From Desulfurobacteriaceae bacterium (GTDB lineage Bacteria > Aquificota > Aquificia > Desulfurobacteriales > Desulfurobacteriaceae), in contig JALUGO010000012.1 in assembly GCA_027051905.1 (NCBI GenBank), positions 1 through 64,000 on the forward strand: 64,000 nt of DNA, in the 5' to 3' direction. Position numbers and translations under genes: made by a program. Shown piece by piece: positions 51,561 to 61,587 of this stretch. The notes beneath the pieces were generated by a model. That model was not told where the DNA came from and made no database searches. It saw only the letters and a program-made list of their open reading frames with translations. The stretch's first letter is position 1. Each line of letters begins with the position of its first letter.

Positions 51561-52734
51561 ACCCTTTCAGGTTATAAATGGGTTTCACAAACCTCTCAAT
51601 CTCAACAGTTTTAGGCAGAAATTCTAAAATCTTTTCCGGTTCTTTGTAGGCAAAAGGAGCTTCATCAAGGGTATCTCTGGAAACCGTAGAGGAGTAAACT
51701 CCCGCCTCTTCAACAGTTCTCTTAAAATCGCTAACAGAGAAGAGCTCTCTAGCCTTCCTCCTGCTCACCCTTCTTCCAGCGCCGTGAGGAGCAGAGAAGT
51801 TGAGCTCCCTAATTCCCTTTCCTCTACCTATAACAAGCCCTGTTATAAGGTTAAAGGGAATAACAACCCGTTCTCCCCTGTGGGCAGAGATAGCCCCTTT
51901 CCGAACGCACATGTCTCTGTCAACGTCAATGTAGTTGTGAACGCTCTTTATAATCCTCTCTTCCTCAAACTCCTCTTTAAAGAAGTTTTCAACAATAATT
52001 TTCAGAATCGTTCTTCTGTTAAGGTCTGCATACTTCTGGGCAAGCCTCATAGCCCTTATATACTCTCTACCTCCTTTTCTCATGGGAAGGAAGGCAAGGT
52101 CTCTCGGAAGTTCTGGCATTGCCTTTCTGGTATGCTCCCATGCAAGTCTCTGAAAGTGGTTGCACACCCTAAGCCCCAGATTCCTTGAACCGGTATGAAC
52201 CGTTAGGTAGAGCCATCCCTCCTCGTCAACTCCCAGCTCCAGAAAGTGGTTTCCGCTTCCAAGGGTTCCAACCTGAAGAATAGGTTCCTGAAGATCTATC
52301 CGGTAGGTATTTATGAGAACTGACCTGATTTCGGCAAGGAGCTCCCTGTCTTCTTTAGAAAGGGGAAGTTTCTTTGCATTGGATTTCGTTCTGGAAGTCA
52401 AACCAATTGGGATGTTTCCCTTTACAAAAGCATCAAACCTGGCAAGGTTCAGATCTTCCTTGGGATTTTCCGGATCAACCCTCCTTTTAAGGGGGTAGGT
52501 ATAAACACCACATCCTATATCAACACCAACAATGTTGGGAATTACGACGTCATCAAAGTAGCCGGTAAAACCTATAACGCAGCCCTTACCGGCATGGCAG
52601 TCGGGCATAATAACTATTCTATCTCTAAAGAATGGAAGATCCTTTACTCTCTCTATCTGGGCAAGAACCTCAGGCTCAACAGCATCGGCGTATATGTAAA
52701 CGGGAACTCTTCCCTCCAGAACCAGGGGTTTCAC
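51559..52734 (-). CDS. rtcB: RtcB-type RNA-splicing ligase family protein
   Basis: A 391-residue protein of the short RtcB type. M-P-D-C-H-A-G-K-G near 43-51 and N-I-V-G-V-D-I-G-C-G (67-76, metal-binding D72 and C75) are present. G-S-G-N-H-F-L-E near 158 and the guanylylation-site region A-P-H-G-A-G-R-R-x-S-R near 315 follow. The active-site Cys and His are kept, so RNA ligation of 2',3'-cyclic phosphate or 3'-phosphate ends is plausible. No archease gene is adjacent, and it is a lone minus-strand gene. Confidence 0.9.
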   Translation of the reverse strand: MKPLVLEGRVPVYIYADAVEPEVLAQIERVKDLPFFRDRIVIMPDCHAGKGCVIGFTGYFDDVVIPNIVGVDIGCGVYTYPLKRRVDPENPKEDLNLARFDAFVKGNIPIGLTSRTKSNAKKLPLSKEDRELLAEIRSVLINTYRIDLQEPILQVGTLGSGNHFLELGVDEEGWLYLTVHTGSRNLGLRVCNHFQRLAWEHTRKAMPELPRDLAFLPMRKGGREYIRAMRLAQKYADLNRRTILKIIVENFFKEEFEEERIIKSVHNYIDVDRDMCVRKGAISAHRGERVVIPFNLITGLVIGRGKGIRELNFSAPHGAGRRVSRRKARELFSVSDFKRTVEEAGVYSSTVSRDTLDEAPFAYKEPEKILEFLPKTVEIERFVKPIYNLKG

Positions 52735-52794
52735 CGGAAAACCTCCAGATAGAGTTTGGTAGAAAAATTAGCCCAAACCGCTGAAAAGTCAGTG

Positions 52795-52823
52795 TTGAAA
52801 TTTTTACAAAACTTTTACATAAT
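52795..52823 (+). promoter_or_regulatory. Promoter of the reductive TCA block
   Basis: TTGAAA (52795-52800), a 17-base spacer and CATAAT (52818-52823) lie about 54 bases upstream of the aconitase ATG. The region TTTTACATAATTTTGA is shared almost exactly with the DUF505 promoter region. Confidence 0.65.
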
Positions 52824-52876
52824 TTTGAGCAGAGTTTAGAATGCTATTTTTAGAAATTTACTATACAGGAGGAGAA

Positions 52877-54832
52877 ATGGGACTGAACATCGTCCAGAAG
52901 ATTATCAAAACCCACCTTGTCGAAGGGGACATGACCCCCGGAAAGCCCATAGCCATCAGGATCGACCAGACACTCACCCAGGACGCAACGGGAACAATGG
53001 CTTACCTCCATTTTGAAGCTATGGGGCTGCCAAAAGTTCAAACCGAACTCTCCGTTTCATACGTAGACCACAACACTCTCCAGGCAGGTGGTCCTGAAAA
53101 CGCAAACGACCACCTTTTCCTTCAAACAGTTGCAGCTAAATACGGCGTTTACTTCTCAAAGGCCGGAAACGGTATCTGTCACCAGGTTCACCTTGAAAGG
53201 TTCGCAGTCCCCGGAAAGACTCTCCTTGGTTCAGACTCCCACACACCAACAGCCGGCGGAATCGGAATGCTTGCAATTGGTGCCGGCGGTATGGACGTAG
53301 CCCTCGCAATGGCCGGAGAACCTTTTTACCTTACAATGCCAAAAGTTGTAAGGGTTAACCTCTACGGTAAGCTCAAACCTTTCGTTTCGGCAAAAGATAT
53401 TATTCTAGAGCTCCTGCGCCGCCTAACCGTTAAAGGAGGTGTTGGAAAGATATTCGAATATGGTGGAGAGGGCGTTAAATACCTTACAGTTCCCGAAAGG
53501 GCAACAATTACTAACATGGGAGCAGAGCTTGGAGCAACAACTTCTATCTTCCCAAGCGACGAGCAGACATACCTATTCATGAAGGCTCAGGGAAGAGAAT
53601 CCCAGTGGAGACCTCTCCAGGCAGACCCAGACGCCACTTACGACGAGGTAATTGACATAGACCTCTCTGAGCTTGAGCCTTTAATTGCCTGCCCACACAT
53701 GCCCGACAACGTTAAAAAGGTTAAAGAAGTCGAAGGACTCAGAGTCCACCAGGTTGCAATCGGCTCCTGCACAAACTCTTCCTACAGGGATCTTAAAACA
53801 GTTGGAGAGATGTTCAAGAGAACTGGAAAGATGGTTCACCCACTGGTTTCTGCAGCAATCTCTCCAGGTTCAAAGCAGGTTCTCAGAATGATGGACAAGG
53901 AAGGCTACTACGATGTGTTCCTCAGAGCAGGATTCAGAATCCTTGAAAACGCCTGTGGTCCATGTATCGGAATGGGATTTGCCCCACCATCCGAAGGAGT
54001 TTCCGTAAGAACGTTCAACAGGAACTTCTACGGCCGTTCAGGAACTAAGGATGCACAGGTTTACCTCGCTTCTCCTGAAACTGCGGCAGCCACGGCTATG
54101 AAAGGAGTAATTACAGACCCAAGAGATCTAGGCCTTGAGGAAATTAAGGTATTCCTTCCTGAAAAGTTTGAGATCGATGACTCCATGATATTTGCACCTG
54201 CTGCTGACCCCGACGAAGTTGAAGTTTACAAAGGACCAACAATCAACTACGTCGGCTACAAAGAGCCCCTTGGAGATAAATTAGAGGGAGAAGTTCTCCT
54301 TAAAGTTGGTGACAACATCACAACAGACCACATCATCCCAGGCGGAGCAAAGATTCTCCCACTACGCTCAAACATTCCTGCAATCTCTGAATATGTTTAC
54401 TCTGTTGTAGATGAAACCTTCGCCCAAAGGGCAAAAGAGAAGGGCGGTGGATTTATCGTAGGAGGAGAGAACTACGGGCAGGGTTCATCCCGTGAACACG
54501 CTGCAATCGGACCAATGTATCTTGGCATTAAGGCAGTAATTGCCAAGTCCTTTGCCCGTATCCACCACGCAAACCTTATAAACTTTGGAATTCTTCCCCT
54601 TGTTTTCGTCAACAAAGAAGACTACGACAAGATAGACCAGGGAGACTGGCTCGAAATTGACCTCTCCAATTTCGCACCTGGAGAGGACAACATCATCACA
54701 GTAATCAACAGAACAAAAGGCATTTCAATTCCTACAAAGCACGGCCTTAACAAGCGTCAGGTTGAGATAATCAAGGCCGGTGGTGTTCTTGCCTACGTTA
54801 AGCAGAAGTTCGAAAAGCAGAAGAACAACTAA
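52877..54832 (+). CDS. acn: Aconitate hydratase
   Basis: A 651-residue aconitase interconverting citrate and isocitrate. The ATG at 52877 (MGLNIVQKII) is chosen because AGGAGGAG precedes it; an upstream ATG would add 12 unlikely residues. The [4Fe-4S] ligands are in G-S-C-T-N-S-S near 300 and A-C-G-P-C-I-G-M-G near 366. G-D-N-I-T-T-D-H-I starts the C-terminal swivel domain, and G-G-E-N-Y-G-Q-G-S-S-R-E-H near 540 is intact. The length, shorter than the roughly 890 of AcnA, fits the compact form also seen in archaea and Aquificota. It starts a block with icd and ATP-citrate lyase. Confidence 0.95.
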   Translation: MGLNIVQKIIKTHLVEGDMTPGKPIAIRIDQTLTQDATGTMAYLHFEAMGLPKVQTELSVSYVDHNTLQAGGPENANDHLFLQTVAAKYGVYFSKAGNGICHQVHLERFAVPGKTLLGSDSHTPTAGGIGMLAIGAGGMDVALAMAGEPFYLTMPKVVRVNLYGKLKPFVSAKDIILELLRRLTVKGGVGKIFEYGGEGVKYLTVPERATITNMGAELGATTSIFPSDEQTYLFMKAQGRESQWRPLQADPDATYDEVIDIDLSELEPLIACPHMPDNVKKVKEVEGLRVHQVAIGSCTNSSYRDLKTVGEMFKRTGKMVHPLVSAAISPGSKQVLRMMDKEGYYDVFLRAGFRILENACGPCIGMGFAPPSEGVSVRTFNRNFYGRSGTKDAQVYLASPETAAATAMKGVITDPRDLGLEEIKVFLPEKFEIDDSMIFAPAADPDEVEVYKGPTINYVGYKEPLGDKLEGEVLLKVGDNITTDHIIPGGAKILPLRSNIPAISEYVYSVVDETFAQRAKEKGGGFIVGGENYGQGSSREHAAIGPMYLGIKAVIAKSFARIHHANLINFGILPLVFVNKEDYDKIDQGDWLEIDLSNFAPGEDNIITVINRTKGISIPTKHGLNKRQVEIIKAGGVLAYVKQKFEKQKNN

Positions 54833-54838
54833 CAATCT

Positions 54839-54860
54839 GGGGGGCTTGAAGCCCTCCTTT
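54839..54860 (+). terminator. Hairpin between acn and icd
   Basis: GGGGGGC-TTGAA-GCCCTCC followed by only TTT. This may be a partial terminator or processing signal that grades expression between the first and later genes of the block. Confidence 0.55.
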
Positions 54861-54892
54861 CCACTTGAAATCAAATCCGGAGGAGGATAGAT

Positions 54893-57100
54893 ATGGCTAA
54901 AAAGCCAACTATTGTCTGGACAAAGACAGATGAAGCACCGCTTCTTGCAACCTACTCACTTCTTCCAATCATCAGGCAATTCGTAAAGCATGCAGACGTA
55001 AACGTTGACCTGAAAGACATCTCTCTTGCAGGAAGGGTTTTAGCCCAGTTCGGCTACGCTCCAGACGACCTTGCATACCTTGGGGAACTGGTCTGGAAGC
55101 CTGAGGCAAACATCGTTAAGCTCCCGAACATCTCAGCTTCAGTTCCTCAGCTTATTGAGTGTATCAAGGAACTTCAGTCACAAGGATATGACCTCCCGGA
55201 CTACCCTGAAAACCCCCAAACAGAAGAGGAAAAAGAAATAAAGGCAAAATACGACAGGTGTGTCGGTAGCGTTGTTAACCCTGTCCTCAGGCAGGGTAAC
55301 TCAGACAGGCGCATCGCTCCACCGGTTAAGAACTACGCCAAGAAACATCCCCACAGGATGAAGGAAGTCTCCCCAAAGTCCGAGTCCTACGTTGCCCACA
55401 TGAAGAGCGGGGACTTCTACGAAAACGAGAAGTCCGTAACTCTCAAGAAGGACACAAAGATAAGGTACGAGTTCGTTGACGAGAACGGCAACGTCCAGGT
55501 TCTCAAAGAGTTTGAAATGGGAATGGGGGACGTTGTTGACGGAACCTTTATGAGCAGGAAGAAACTTAAGGAGTTCTTTGAGGAGGTAATAAACGACGCA
55601 AAGGCCAAAGACATCCTCTTCTCCCTCCACGTTAAGGCTACGATGATGAAGGTCTCAGACCCTGCAATCTTTGGTGATGCCATCAGGGTTTACTACAAAA
55701 AGCTCTTTGAAAAGCACGGAAAAGAGCTCGAGGAGATAGGGTTTGACCCCAACAAGGGACTGATTGACCTTGAGAACAAGCTCTCAAAGCTTCCACCTGA
55801 AAAGCAGGAAGAGATTAAGAAAACCCTTGAAGAGATTTACAAAGAGCAGCCAAGGCTCTACATGGTTGACTCAGACAGAGGTATTACAAACCTCCACAGA
55901 CCAAACGACGTAATCATCGACGCTTCTATCCCTGCAGTTATTAAAAACGGCCTCCAGGGATGGGGTCCAAGCGGGGAGACAGACGACTGCGTGATTACAG
56001 TTCCAGATAGGTGTTACGCAACAATGTATTCTGAGATCGTAGAAGACATTAAAGTTCGCGGCCAGTTTGACCCAACAAAGGTAGGAACTGTTCAGAACAT
56101 CGGCCTAATGGCAATGAAGGCCGAAGAATACGGTTCCCACGACAAGACCTGGTTCGCTCCAAGTAAAGGCAAGTTCAGGATTGTTGATGAAGATGGAAAC
56201 GTCCTGATGGAACACGAGGTAGAGGAAGGAGACATCTACAGAAGCTGCCATACTAAAGACATTGCAATCAGAGACTGGGTTAAACTCGCCGTTAACAGAG
56301 CTAAAGAGACAGGTTATCCAATCGTCTTCTGGTTAGACTCCTTAAGGGCCCACGACAGGGAGCTCATTGAGAAGGTAAAAGAGGAGCTCCAGAAATATGA
56401 CCTTGAGGGCGTTGAGTGGTATATCAAGCCTCCAAGGGAGGCAATGAAGTTTACCCTTGAAAGGTTCAGAAAGGGACTCGACACAATTTCTGTTACAGGA
56501 AACGTTCTTAGGGACTATCTGACAGACCTCTTCCCGATCATTGAAGTTGGAACATCTGCAAGGGCTCTTTCAATCGTTCCGCTCATCGCAGGCGGTGGGC
56601 TCTTTGAGACAGGTGCCGGTGGCTCAGCTCCTAAACACGTTCAGCAGTTCGTTAAGGAAGGCCACTTAAGGTGGGATTCCCTTGGCGAATACCTTGCCTT
56701 TGTTGAGGCTCTGAAGCTTGCCTACAAACAGGCTGGAAGCGAAAACAAGAAGATACTCGTAATGGCAGAAACCCTCTCTAAAGCAGTTGAGAGATACCTT
56801 GATGAAGATAAGACTCCAAAGAGGAAGGTAGGACAGCTTGATACCCGCGGAAGCCACTACTGGGTTGCAAGGTTCTGGGCTGAGGAGCTTGCAGCTCAGA
56901 CTGAAGACCCAGAGCTTGCCAAAGTATTTGAACCGGTTGCAGCAAAGCTCGTTGAGAATGAGGAGAAGATACTCTCTGAAATTGCAACAACCGAGGGTTC
57001 TCCAAAGGACATCGGCGGCTACTACCACCCAGACGACGAAAAGGCTACAGCTGCAATGAGACCTTCAAAAACCCTTAACGAGATAATTGACTCACTGTAA
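54893..57100 (+). CDS. icd: Isocitrate dehydrogenase, monomeric NADP type
   Basis: A 735-residue enzyme whose size and sequence match the monomeric NADP-dependent family, not the 420-residue dimeric family. [12 protein letters not shown] near residue 10, [16 protein letters not shown] near 124 and [11 protein letters not shown] near 655 are family blocks. Being encoded between aconitase and ATP-citrate lyase, it should run as 2-oxoglutarate reductive carboxylation in carbon fixation. It has GGAGGAGG before the ATG. Confidence 0.95.
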   Translation: MAKKPTIVWTKTDEAPLLATYSLLPIIRQFVKHADVNVDLKDISLAGRVLAQFGYAPDDLAYLGELVWKPEANIVKLPNISASVPQLIECIKELQSQGYDLPDYPENPQTEEEKEIKAKYDRCVGSVVNPVLRQGNSDRRIAPPVKNYAKKHPHRMKEVSPKSESYVAHMKSGDFYENEKSVTLKKDTKIRYEFVDENGNVQVLKEFEMGMGDVVDGTFMSRKKLKEFFEEVINDAKAKDILFSLHVKATMMKVSDPAIFGDAIRVYYKKLFEKHGKELEEIGFDPNKGLIDLENKLSKLPPEKQEEIKKTLEEIYKEQPRLYMVDSDRGITNLHRPNDVIIDASIPAVIKNGLQGWGPSGETDDCVITVPDRCYATMYSEIVEDIKVRGQFDPTKVGTVQNIGLMAMKAEEYGSHDKTWFAPSKGKFRIVDEDGNVLMEHEVEEGDIYRSCHTKDIAIRDWVKLAVNRAKETGYPIVFWLDSLRAHDRELIEKVKEELQKYDLEGVEWYIKPPREAMKFTLERFRKGLDTISVTGNVLRDYLTDLFPIIEVGTSARALSIVPLIAGGGLFETGAGGSAPKHVQQFVKEGHLRWDSLGEYLAFVEALKLAYKQAGSENKKILVMAETLSKAVERYLDEDKTPKRKVGQLDTRGSHYWVARFWAEELAAQTEDPELAKVFEPVAAKLVENEEKILSEIATTEGSPKDIGGYYHPDDEKATAAMRPSKTLNEIIDSL

Positions 57101-57128
57101 ACAACTTGTAAAAAAGTTGTTAAAATTA

Positions 57129-57152
57129 GGGGGGCGAAATGCCCCCCTTTTT
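57129..57152 (+). terminator. Intrinsic terminator between icd and aclB
   Basis: A 7-bp G/C stem (GGGGGGC-GAAAT-GCCCCCC) followed by TTTTT, 28 bases after the icd stop. It should stop most transcription, so aclBA either has its own start or relies on read-through; I see no clear promoter in the 28 bases that remain before aclB. Confidence 0.85.
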
Positions 57153-57180
57153 CATATGTAAACAACTTAGGAGGAGATAG

Positions 57181-58482
57181 ATGGCACAGAGAGGTATCAG
57201 AGAGTACGACGGCAAGAGGATTCTTGCCCAGCACTGGGACGAATACTTTGCTCCGGAGTTTGAGTACGACTTTAAGTCTGTCCTCGTAACTCCGGAAACA
57301 GACCTTGACAAACTCCCTGAGCAGTACCCCTGGCTCAAAGAGATGCCTTTAGTTGCAAAACCGGACATGCTCTTCGGTAAGAGGGGGAAGTTAGGGCTTA
57401 TCCTCTTTAAGAAGGAAAAACCCTGCGACGTTGACTACAAAACGGCAAAGCAGTGGATTAAGGAAAAGATGCAGGAAGAGGTTGAGATTAAAGGAAAGAA
57501 GGGTAAGCTCACCCACTTTCTCATTGAGCCCTGCGTTCCCCACGCTCCCGAAGACGAATACTACGTTGCAATGACCCTTGGATACGACGGAGACCACATT
57601 TACATGTCTGCCTTTGGTGGAATTGACGTTGAGGAGAACTGGGACAAGGTAAAAGAGGTTGTAATTCCACCCCTTGCAACAGAGGAAGAGATTGACAAAC
57701 TGATTGAGAAGAACGTCCCACCTGAAATTAAGGATAAAGAGAAGTACGCAGACTTCGTTAAGCGCCTCTACAGGTTCTTCAGGGATATGCACTTCGCTTA
57801 CCTTGAGATTAACCCACTCGTTATGGTTGGGAACAAGGTCTACCCACTTGACTTTGTTGGAAGGGTTGATGACACAGCCCAGTTCTTAGTTGGAAGGAAG
57901 TGGGGTGAACTGGAATTCCCTGCAGGGTTTGGAGGGGAGCTCTCCCCCGAAGAGAAATACATCAAGGAGATGGACGAAAAGTCTGGAGCCTCTCTCAAGC
58001 TCACAATTCTTAATCCGGAAGGTAGGATCTGGACGTTAGTTGCAGGTGGTGGAGCTTCCGTAGTTTATGCCGACACAGTTGCAGACCTTGGCTACGTTAA
58101 AGAGCTTGCAAACTACGGTGAATACTCCGGTAACCCGTCAAGGGCGGAAACGAGGGAATATGTCAAGACAGTTCTTGACCTCATGACACGCCACAAAGAT
58201 CCACAGGGAAGGCCTAAGATCCTCATAATCGGAGGAGCTATCGCAAACTTTACAGATGTTGCAAAGACCTTTGACGGAATCATTGACGCCCTTAAAGAGT
58301 ACGCAGACAAGCTCAAAGAGGTTGGCGTTAAAATCTACGTCCGCCGCGGAGGACCCAACTACGAAATCGGTCTTGCAAAGATTAAGAAGGCCGCTGAAGA
58401 ACTCGGACTGCCAATAGAGGTTTACGGACCTGAAACCCACATCACAGCAATTGTTGACAAAGCTCTCAAGGAGAATCCATAA
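57181..58482 (+). CDS. aclB: ATP-citrate lyase, small subunit
   Basis: A 433-residue subunit with an ATP-grasp N-terminal part and a succinyl-CoA-synthetase-beta-like plan. L-E-I-N-P-L-V near 203 is the ATP-grasp metal-binding motif. A-G-G-G-A-S-V-V-Y-A-D near 287 and G-G-A-I-A-N-F-T-D-V near 352 form the flavodoxin-like citrate- and phosphate-binding region. It forms the ATP-dependent citrate-activating half with the large subunit encoded 11 bases later. ATP-citrate lyase splits citrate to acetyl-CoA and oxaloacetate, the defining step of the reductive TCA cycle. Confidence 0.95.
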   Translation: MAQRGIREYDGKRILAQHWDEYFAPEFEYDFKSVLVTPETDLDKLPEQYPWLKEMPLVAKPDMLFGKRGKLGLILFKKEKPCDVDYKTAKQWIKEKMQEEVEIKGKKGKLTHFLIEPCVPHAPEDEYYVAMTLGYDGDHIYMSAFGGIDVEENWDKVKEVVIPPLATEEEIDKLIEKNVPPEIKDKEKYADFVKRLYRFFRDMHFAYLEINPLVMVGNKVYPLDFVGRVDDTAQFLVGRKWGELEFPAGFGGELSPEEKYIKEMDEKSGASLKLTILNPEGRIWTLVAGGGASVVYADTVADLGYVKELANYGEYSGNPSRAETREYVKTVLDLMTRHKDPQGRPKILIIGGAIANFTDVAKTFDGIIDALKEYADKLKEVGVKIYVRRGGPNYEIGLAKIKKAAEELGLPIEVYGPETHITAIVDKALKENP

Positions 58483-58493
58483 GGAGGGGAAAT

Positions 58494-60344
58494 ATGGGAA
58501 GGCCTGATTACATACTCTTTGATAGGAACACAAAGGCTATTTTCTGGAACCTTAACAGAAACGCCATTCAGAGAATGCTTGACTACGACTACTTAGTCGG
58601 TCGTTCTCCTTCAATCGTTGCAATCGTTGCTCCAACACAGAGCAGGAAGTTTGAGAAGTTCTTCTACGGCACAGAAGAGATAATGATTCCAATCTACAGG
58701 TCAACAACAGAGGCTGCCGAAGCCCACCCAGACGCAGACGTTCTTGTAAACTTCGCCTCTTTCAGAACTGCTTACGATGTTACGAGGGAAGCCCTCAACA
58801 TTCCTACAATCAGAACAATTGCAATTACAGCCGAGGGTATTCCTGAAAGGCTTGCTCGTGATATGGCTGCAAGGGCAAAGGCAGAGGGCAAGTGGATAAT
58901 TGGTCCTGCGACTGTTGGAGGAATTGCAGCCGGAGCCTTCAGGATTGGAAACGCTGGCGGAACACTTGAGAACATCGTCAAGTCTAAACTTCACAGACCC
59001 GGTTCCTGCGGACTTGTTACAAGGTCTGGAGGGCTGTTCAACGAACTCTCAAACATCATCGCAAGGAACGCAGACGGTATCGTTGAAGGAATCGCAATCG
59101 GTGGAGACAGGTTCCCCGGCTCAGACTTCTTAGACCACTTGATGAGGTTCCAGAAGAACCCGGCTGTTAAGTACATGATTATGTTAGGTGAAGTTGGTGG
59201 AGAGCTTGAATACAGAGTTGCTGAGGCGATAAAGAAGGGAGACATAACAAAGCCCGTTATTGCCTGGTGTATCGGAACGATTGCCAAGCACTTTGGCGGA
59301 GAGGTTCAGTTCGGCCACGCAGGTGCTAAGGCTGGAGCTGACAGGGAAACGGCTGACGCCAAAAACAGAGCTCTTAAAGAGGCCGGAGCCATCGTTCCAG
59401 ACTCCTTTAACGACTTCCCTGAGGTTATCAGGTCTGTTTACGAGGAGCTTAAGGCAAAAGGAGAGATTGGGGAGATTGAAGAGCCTGAAGTTCCACCAAT
59501 TCCTGAAGACTACGACAAGGCCAGGAAGGCCGGAAAGGTCAGAAGGCCAACCCACTTCATCTGCACAATTTCAGACGATAGGGGAGAAGAAGCTACTTAC
59601 TGCGGTGTTCCTATCTCTGAAGTTGTTGAGAAGGGCTACTCAATCGGAGACGTTATCGGACTCCTCTGGTTCAAGAGGAAGTTTCCAAAGTGGGCTTCTG
59701 AGTTTATTGACATGGTTCTCAAAATCGTTGCAGACCACGGCCCTGCAGTTTCCGGTGCACACAACGCTAAAGTTACGGCAAGGGCTGGAAAAGACCTCAT
59801 CTCATCACTTGTTACAGGTCTTCTGACAATCGGCCCAAGGTTTGGCGGAGCTATTGACGGAGCTGCTAAGTACTTCAAGATGGCAAAAGAGAAGGGAATG
59901 GACCCTTACGAGTTTGTTGACTACATGAAGAAGGTTGAGAAGAAGCCAATCCCTGGAATTGGACACAGGATTAAGTCAACGAAGAACCCCGATAAGAGGG
60001 TGGAGCTCCTCAAAAACTTTGCCAAGGAGAACTTCCCATCTACGGAGCTCCTCAACTACGCACTGGAAGTTGAGAAAGTCACAACTGCTAAGAAGGAGAA
60101 CCTCATCCTCAACGTTGACGGAACAATCGGAGTTCTCCTTGTTGATATGTTCAGGAGCTTAGGATTCTCAGAAAATGAAATCGATGAACTCATTGAGGCT
60201 GGAGCCTTCAACGCATTCTTCGTTTTAGGCCGCTCAATCGGATTTATCGGCCACATCTTAGACGAGAAGCGTCTTGCTATGCCTCTTTACAGGCATCCGT
60301 GGGACGATATTCTCTACGACGTTAAACGTCCAGAGGAAGCTTAG
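58494..60344 (+). CDS. aclA: ATP-citrate lyase, large subunit
   Basis: A 616-residue protein with two modules. Residues 1 to about 330 resemble succinyl-CoA synthetase alpha, including the phosphorylated His275 in V-Q-F-G-H-A-G-A. The C-terminal part (about 350-616) is a citrate-synthase-like lyase domain with S-G-A-H-N-A-K near 420 and P-G-I-G-H-R-I-K-S near 484. Fusion of these modules in one chain matches ATP-citrate lyase rather than the separate citryl-CoA synthetase and lyase of Hydrogenobacter. It completes the block. Confidence 0.96.
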   Translation: MGRPDYILFDRNTKAIFWNLNRNAIQRMLDYDYLVGRSPSIVAIVAPTQSRKFEKFFYGTEEIMIPIYRSTTEAAEAHPDADVLVNFASFRTAYDVTREALNIPTIRTIAITAEGIPERLARDMAARAKAEGKWIIGPATVGGIAAGAFRIGNAGGTLENIVKSKLHRPGSCGLVTRSGGLFNELSNIIARNADGIVEGIAIGGDRFPGSDFLDHLMRFQKNPAVKYMIMLGEVGGELEYRVAEAIKKGDITKPVIAWCIGTIAKHFGGEVQFGHAGAKAGADRETADAKNRALKEAGAIVPDSFNDFPEVIRSVYEELKAKGEIGEIEEPEVPPIPEDYDKARKAGKVRRPTHFICTISDDRGEEATYCGVPISEVVEKGYSIGDVIGLLWFKRKFPKWASEFIDMVLKIVADHGPAVSGAHNAKVTARAGKDLISSLVTGLLTIGPRFGGAIDGAAKYFKMAKEKGMDPYEFVDYMKKVEKKPIPGIGHRIKSTKNPDKRVELLKNFAKENFPSTELLNYALEVEKVTTAKKENLILNVDGTIGVLLVDMFRSLGFSENEIDELIEAGAFNAFFVLGRSIGFIGHILDEKRLAMPLYRHPWDDILYDVKRPEEA

Positions 60345-60348
60345 TTTC

Positions 60349-60367
60349 AGGGGGCTTTGCCCCCTTT
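60349..60367. terminator. Hairpin terminator at the end of aclBA
   Basis: AGGGGGC-TTT-GCCCCCT, five bases after the aclA stop and ending three bases before the stop of the convergent EAL gene. The T tract is short on the plus strand. It may serve both directions. Confidence 0.65.
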
Positions 60368-60369
60368 AA

Positions 60370-61587
60370 CTATAAACTAATTTTTACTTTTCTAGGTTCT
60401 GGTTCCGGTTTACCTATGAAGTATCCCTGCCCTAGCGAAACCCCCAATTCCCTCATCAGCCTGTAAGTTTCTTCATCTTCGATAAATTCAGCCAGCGTTC
60501 TTAACTTGAAGGCCTTAGCTACGTCAACAATGGCTTTAACAATTACAAGATCTTCTGTATTGAACTTGGCCCCTCTAACAAAAGCTCCATCTATCTTAAG
60601 AACATCTGCTGGAAATTTTTTCAAATACATAAAATTTGAATATCCAGCTCCAAAATCATCAACAGCTATTCCTGCATTTAATTCCTTGAAAAGAGTGAAA
60701 ATACTAACCGCTGCTCCTTCCTCCATAAGCTTCTGTGATTCTGTTATTTCAAAAATAACATTACTAAGGTCAAGAGAGTATTTCTTCGCAATTTGAAATA
60801 TCGAATTAAGCTCTCTAAAGAAATATTTCATGGAGAGATTGAAAAATAGCTTATAATTACCAAAAAACTCGATTGTATTTAGAAAAAGCAACTTATCTAT
60901 CTCCGGTGTAAGAGCAAGGGTATCTGCAACTAAAAAAACGTAGTCTCCTCTTAAAATCTCATCACCATAAAAGATCCTGGACAGAACCTCGTAACCATAA
61001 ATTTCTCCCGTCCTCAAAGAAACGATAGGTTGAAAATATGGCACAATCTTTCGAGTTCTAATTGCTTCAATAAGTTTATGTCTTGTTTCTTTAAATTTCT
61101 CAATGTCATAAGATTTCGACCTATCATAAAAAACTATTGTATTTTTACCAGATTCCTTGGCTGAAAATAGTGCACTTTCTGCCTGAGAAAAAAGAGATTC
61201 TACTGAAGAAATACCACTACTTACCCCTGCACTTGTCGTAAGACGAATAAATTCCGATTTGAGTTTAAACTCAACAAGATGAAGATGTTTGTAAAAAACC
61301 TCTTCAACCCTAACTAAAGGAATGCTTTCTTTAATTAAAGCACCAAAACAGTTAGCTCCAATCCTTGCAAAAAAGACATTTGAAAAATACTTATCCAGAA
61401 CTCTCTTGAAGTAATAACCTGCAGCTTTTAAAACAGAATCAGCTATCCTATAACCATAGGTAAAATTAACATATCTAAAATCATCAATATCAATCAAAAG
61501 AAGAATTAAAGGAGTCCCTTCTTCGACTGAGGAAAGTTCCTTCAAGAAAGCCTTCCTTGAAGGTAGACCAGTTACATCATCTACCAT
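60370..61587 (-). CDS. Degenerate GGDEF plus EAL domain protein
   Basis: A 405-residue soluble protein. In the GGDEF domain (about 1-155) the active motif reads G-A-N-C-F (77-81), so cyclase activity is lost. The EAL domain (about 165-400) has E-V-L at 200-202 in place of EAL but keeps the Glu. It also keeps F-N-L-S-M, I-T-E, D-D-F-G-A-G, L-K-I-D-G and G-Q-G-Y-F-I-G. Cyclic-di-GMP phosphodiesterase activity is therefore likely. There is no membrane or sensory domain. It overlaps trpB by seven bases, a surprising partner. The DNA is AT-rich and free of GGAGCTCC, suggesting separate origin. Confidence 0.9.
   Translation of the reverse strand: MVDDVTGLPSRKAFLKELSSVEEGTPLILLLIDIDDFRYVNFTYGYRIADSVLKAAGYYFKRVLDKYFSNVFFARIGANCFGALIKESIPLVRVEEVFYKHLHLVEFKLKSEFIRLTTSAGVSSGISSVESLFSQAESALFSAKESGKNTIVFYDRSKSYDIEKFKETRHKLIEAIRTRKIVPYFQPIVSLRTGEIYGYEVLSRIFYGDEILRGDYVFLVADTLALTPEIDKLLFLNTIEFFGNYKLFFNLSMKYFFRELNSIFQIAKKYSLDLSNVIFEITESQKLMEEGAAVSIFTLFKELNAGIAVDDFGAGYSNFMYLKKFPADVLKIDGAFVRGAKFNTEDLVIVKAIVDVAKAFKLRTLAEFIEDEETYRLMRELGVSLGQGYFIGKPEPEPRKVKISL

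Noticed and set aside
56666-57028. Long antisense frames within icd and other highly expressed genes
   Set aside because: They are shadows of biased codon use in real genes. None has a ribosome-binding site or a protein-like composition.
60370-61587. Active diguanylate cyclase
   Set aside because: The GGDEF motif reads GANCF, so the catalytic acidic residues are missing.
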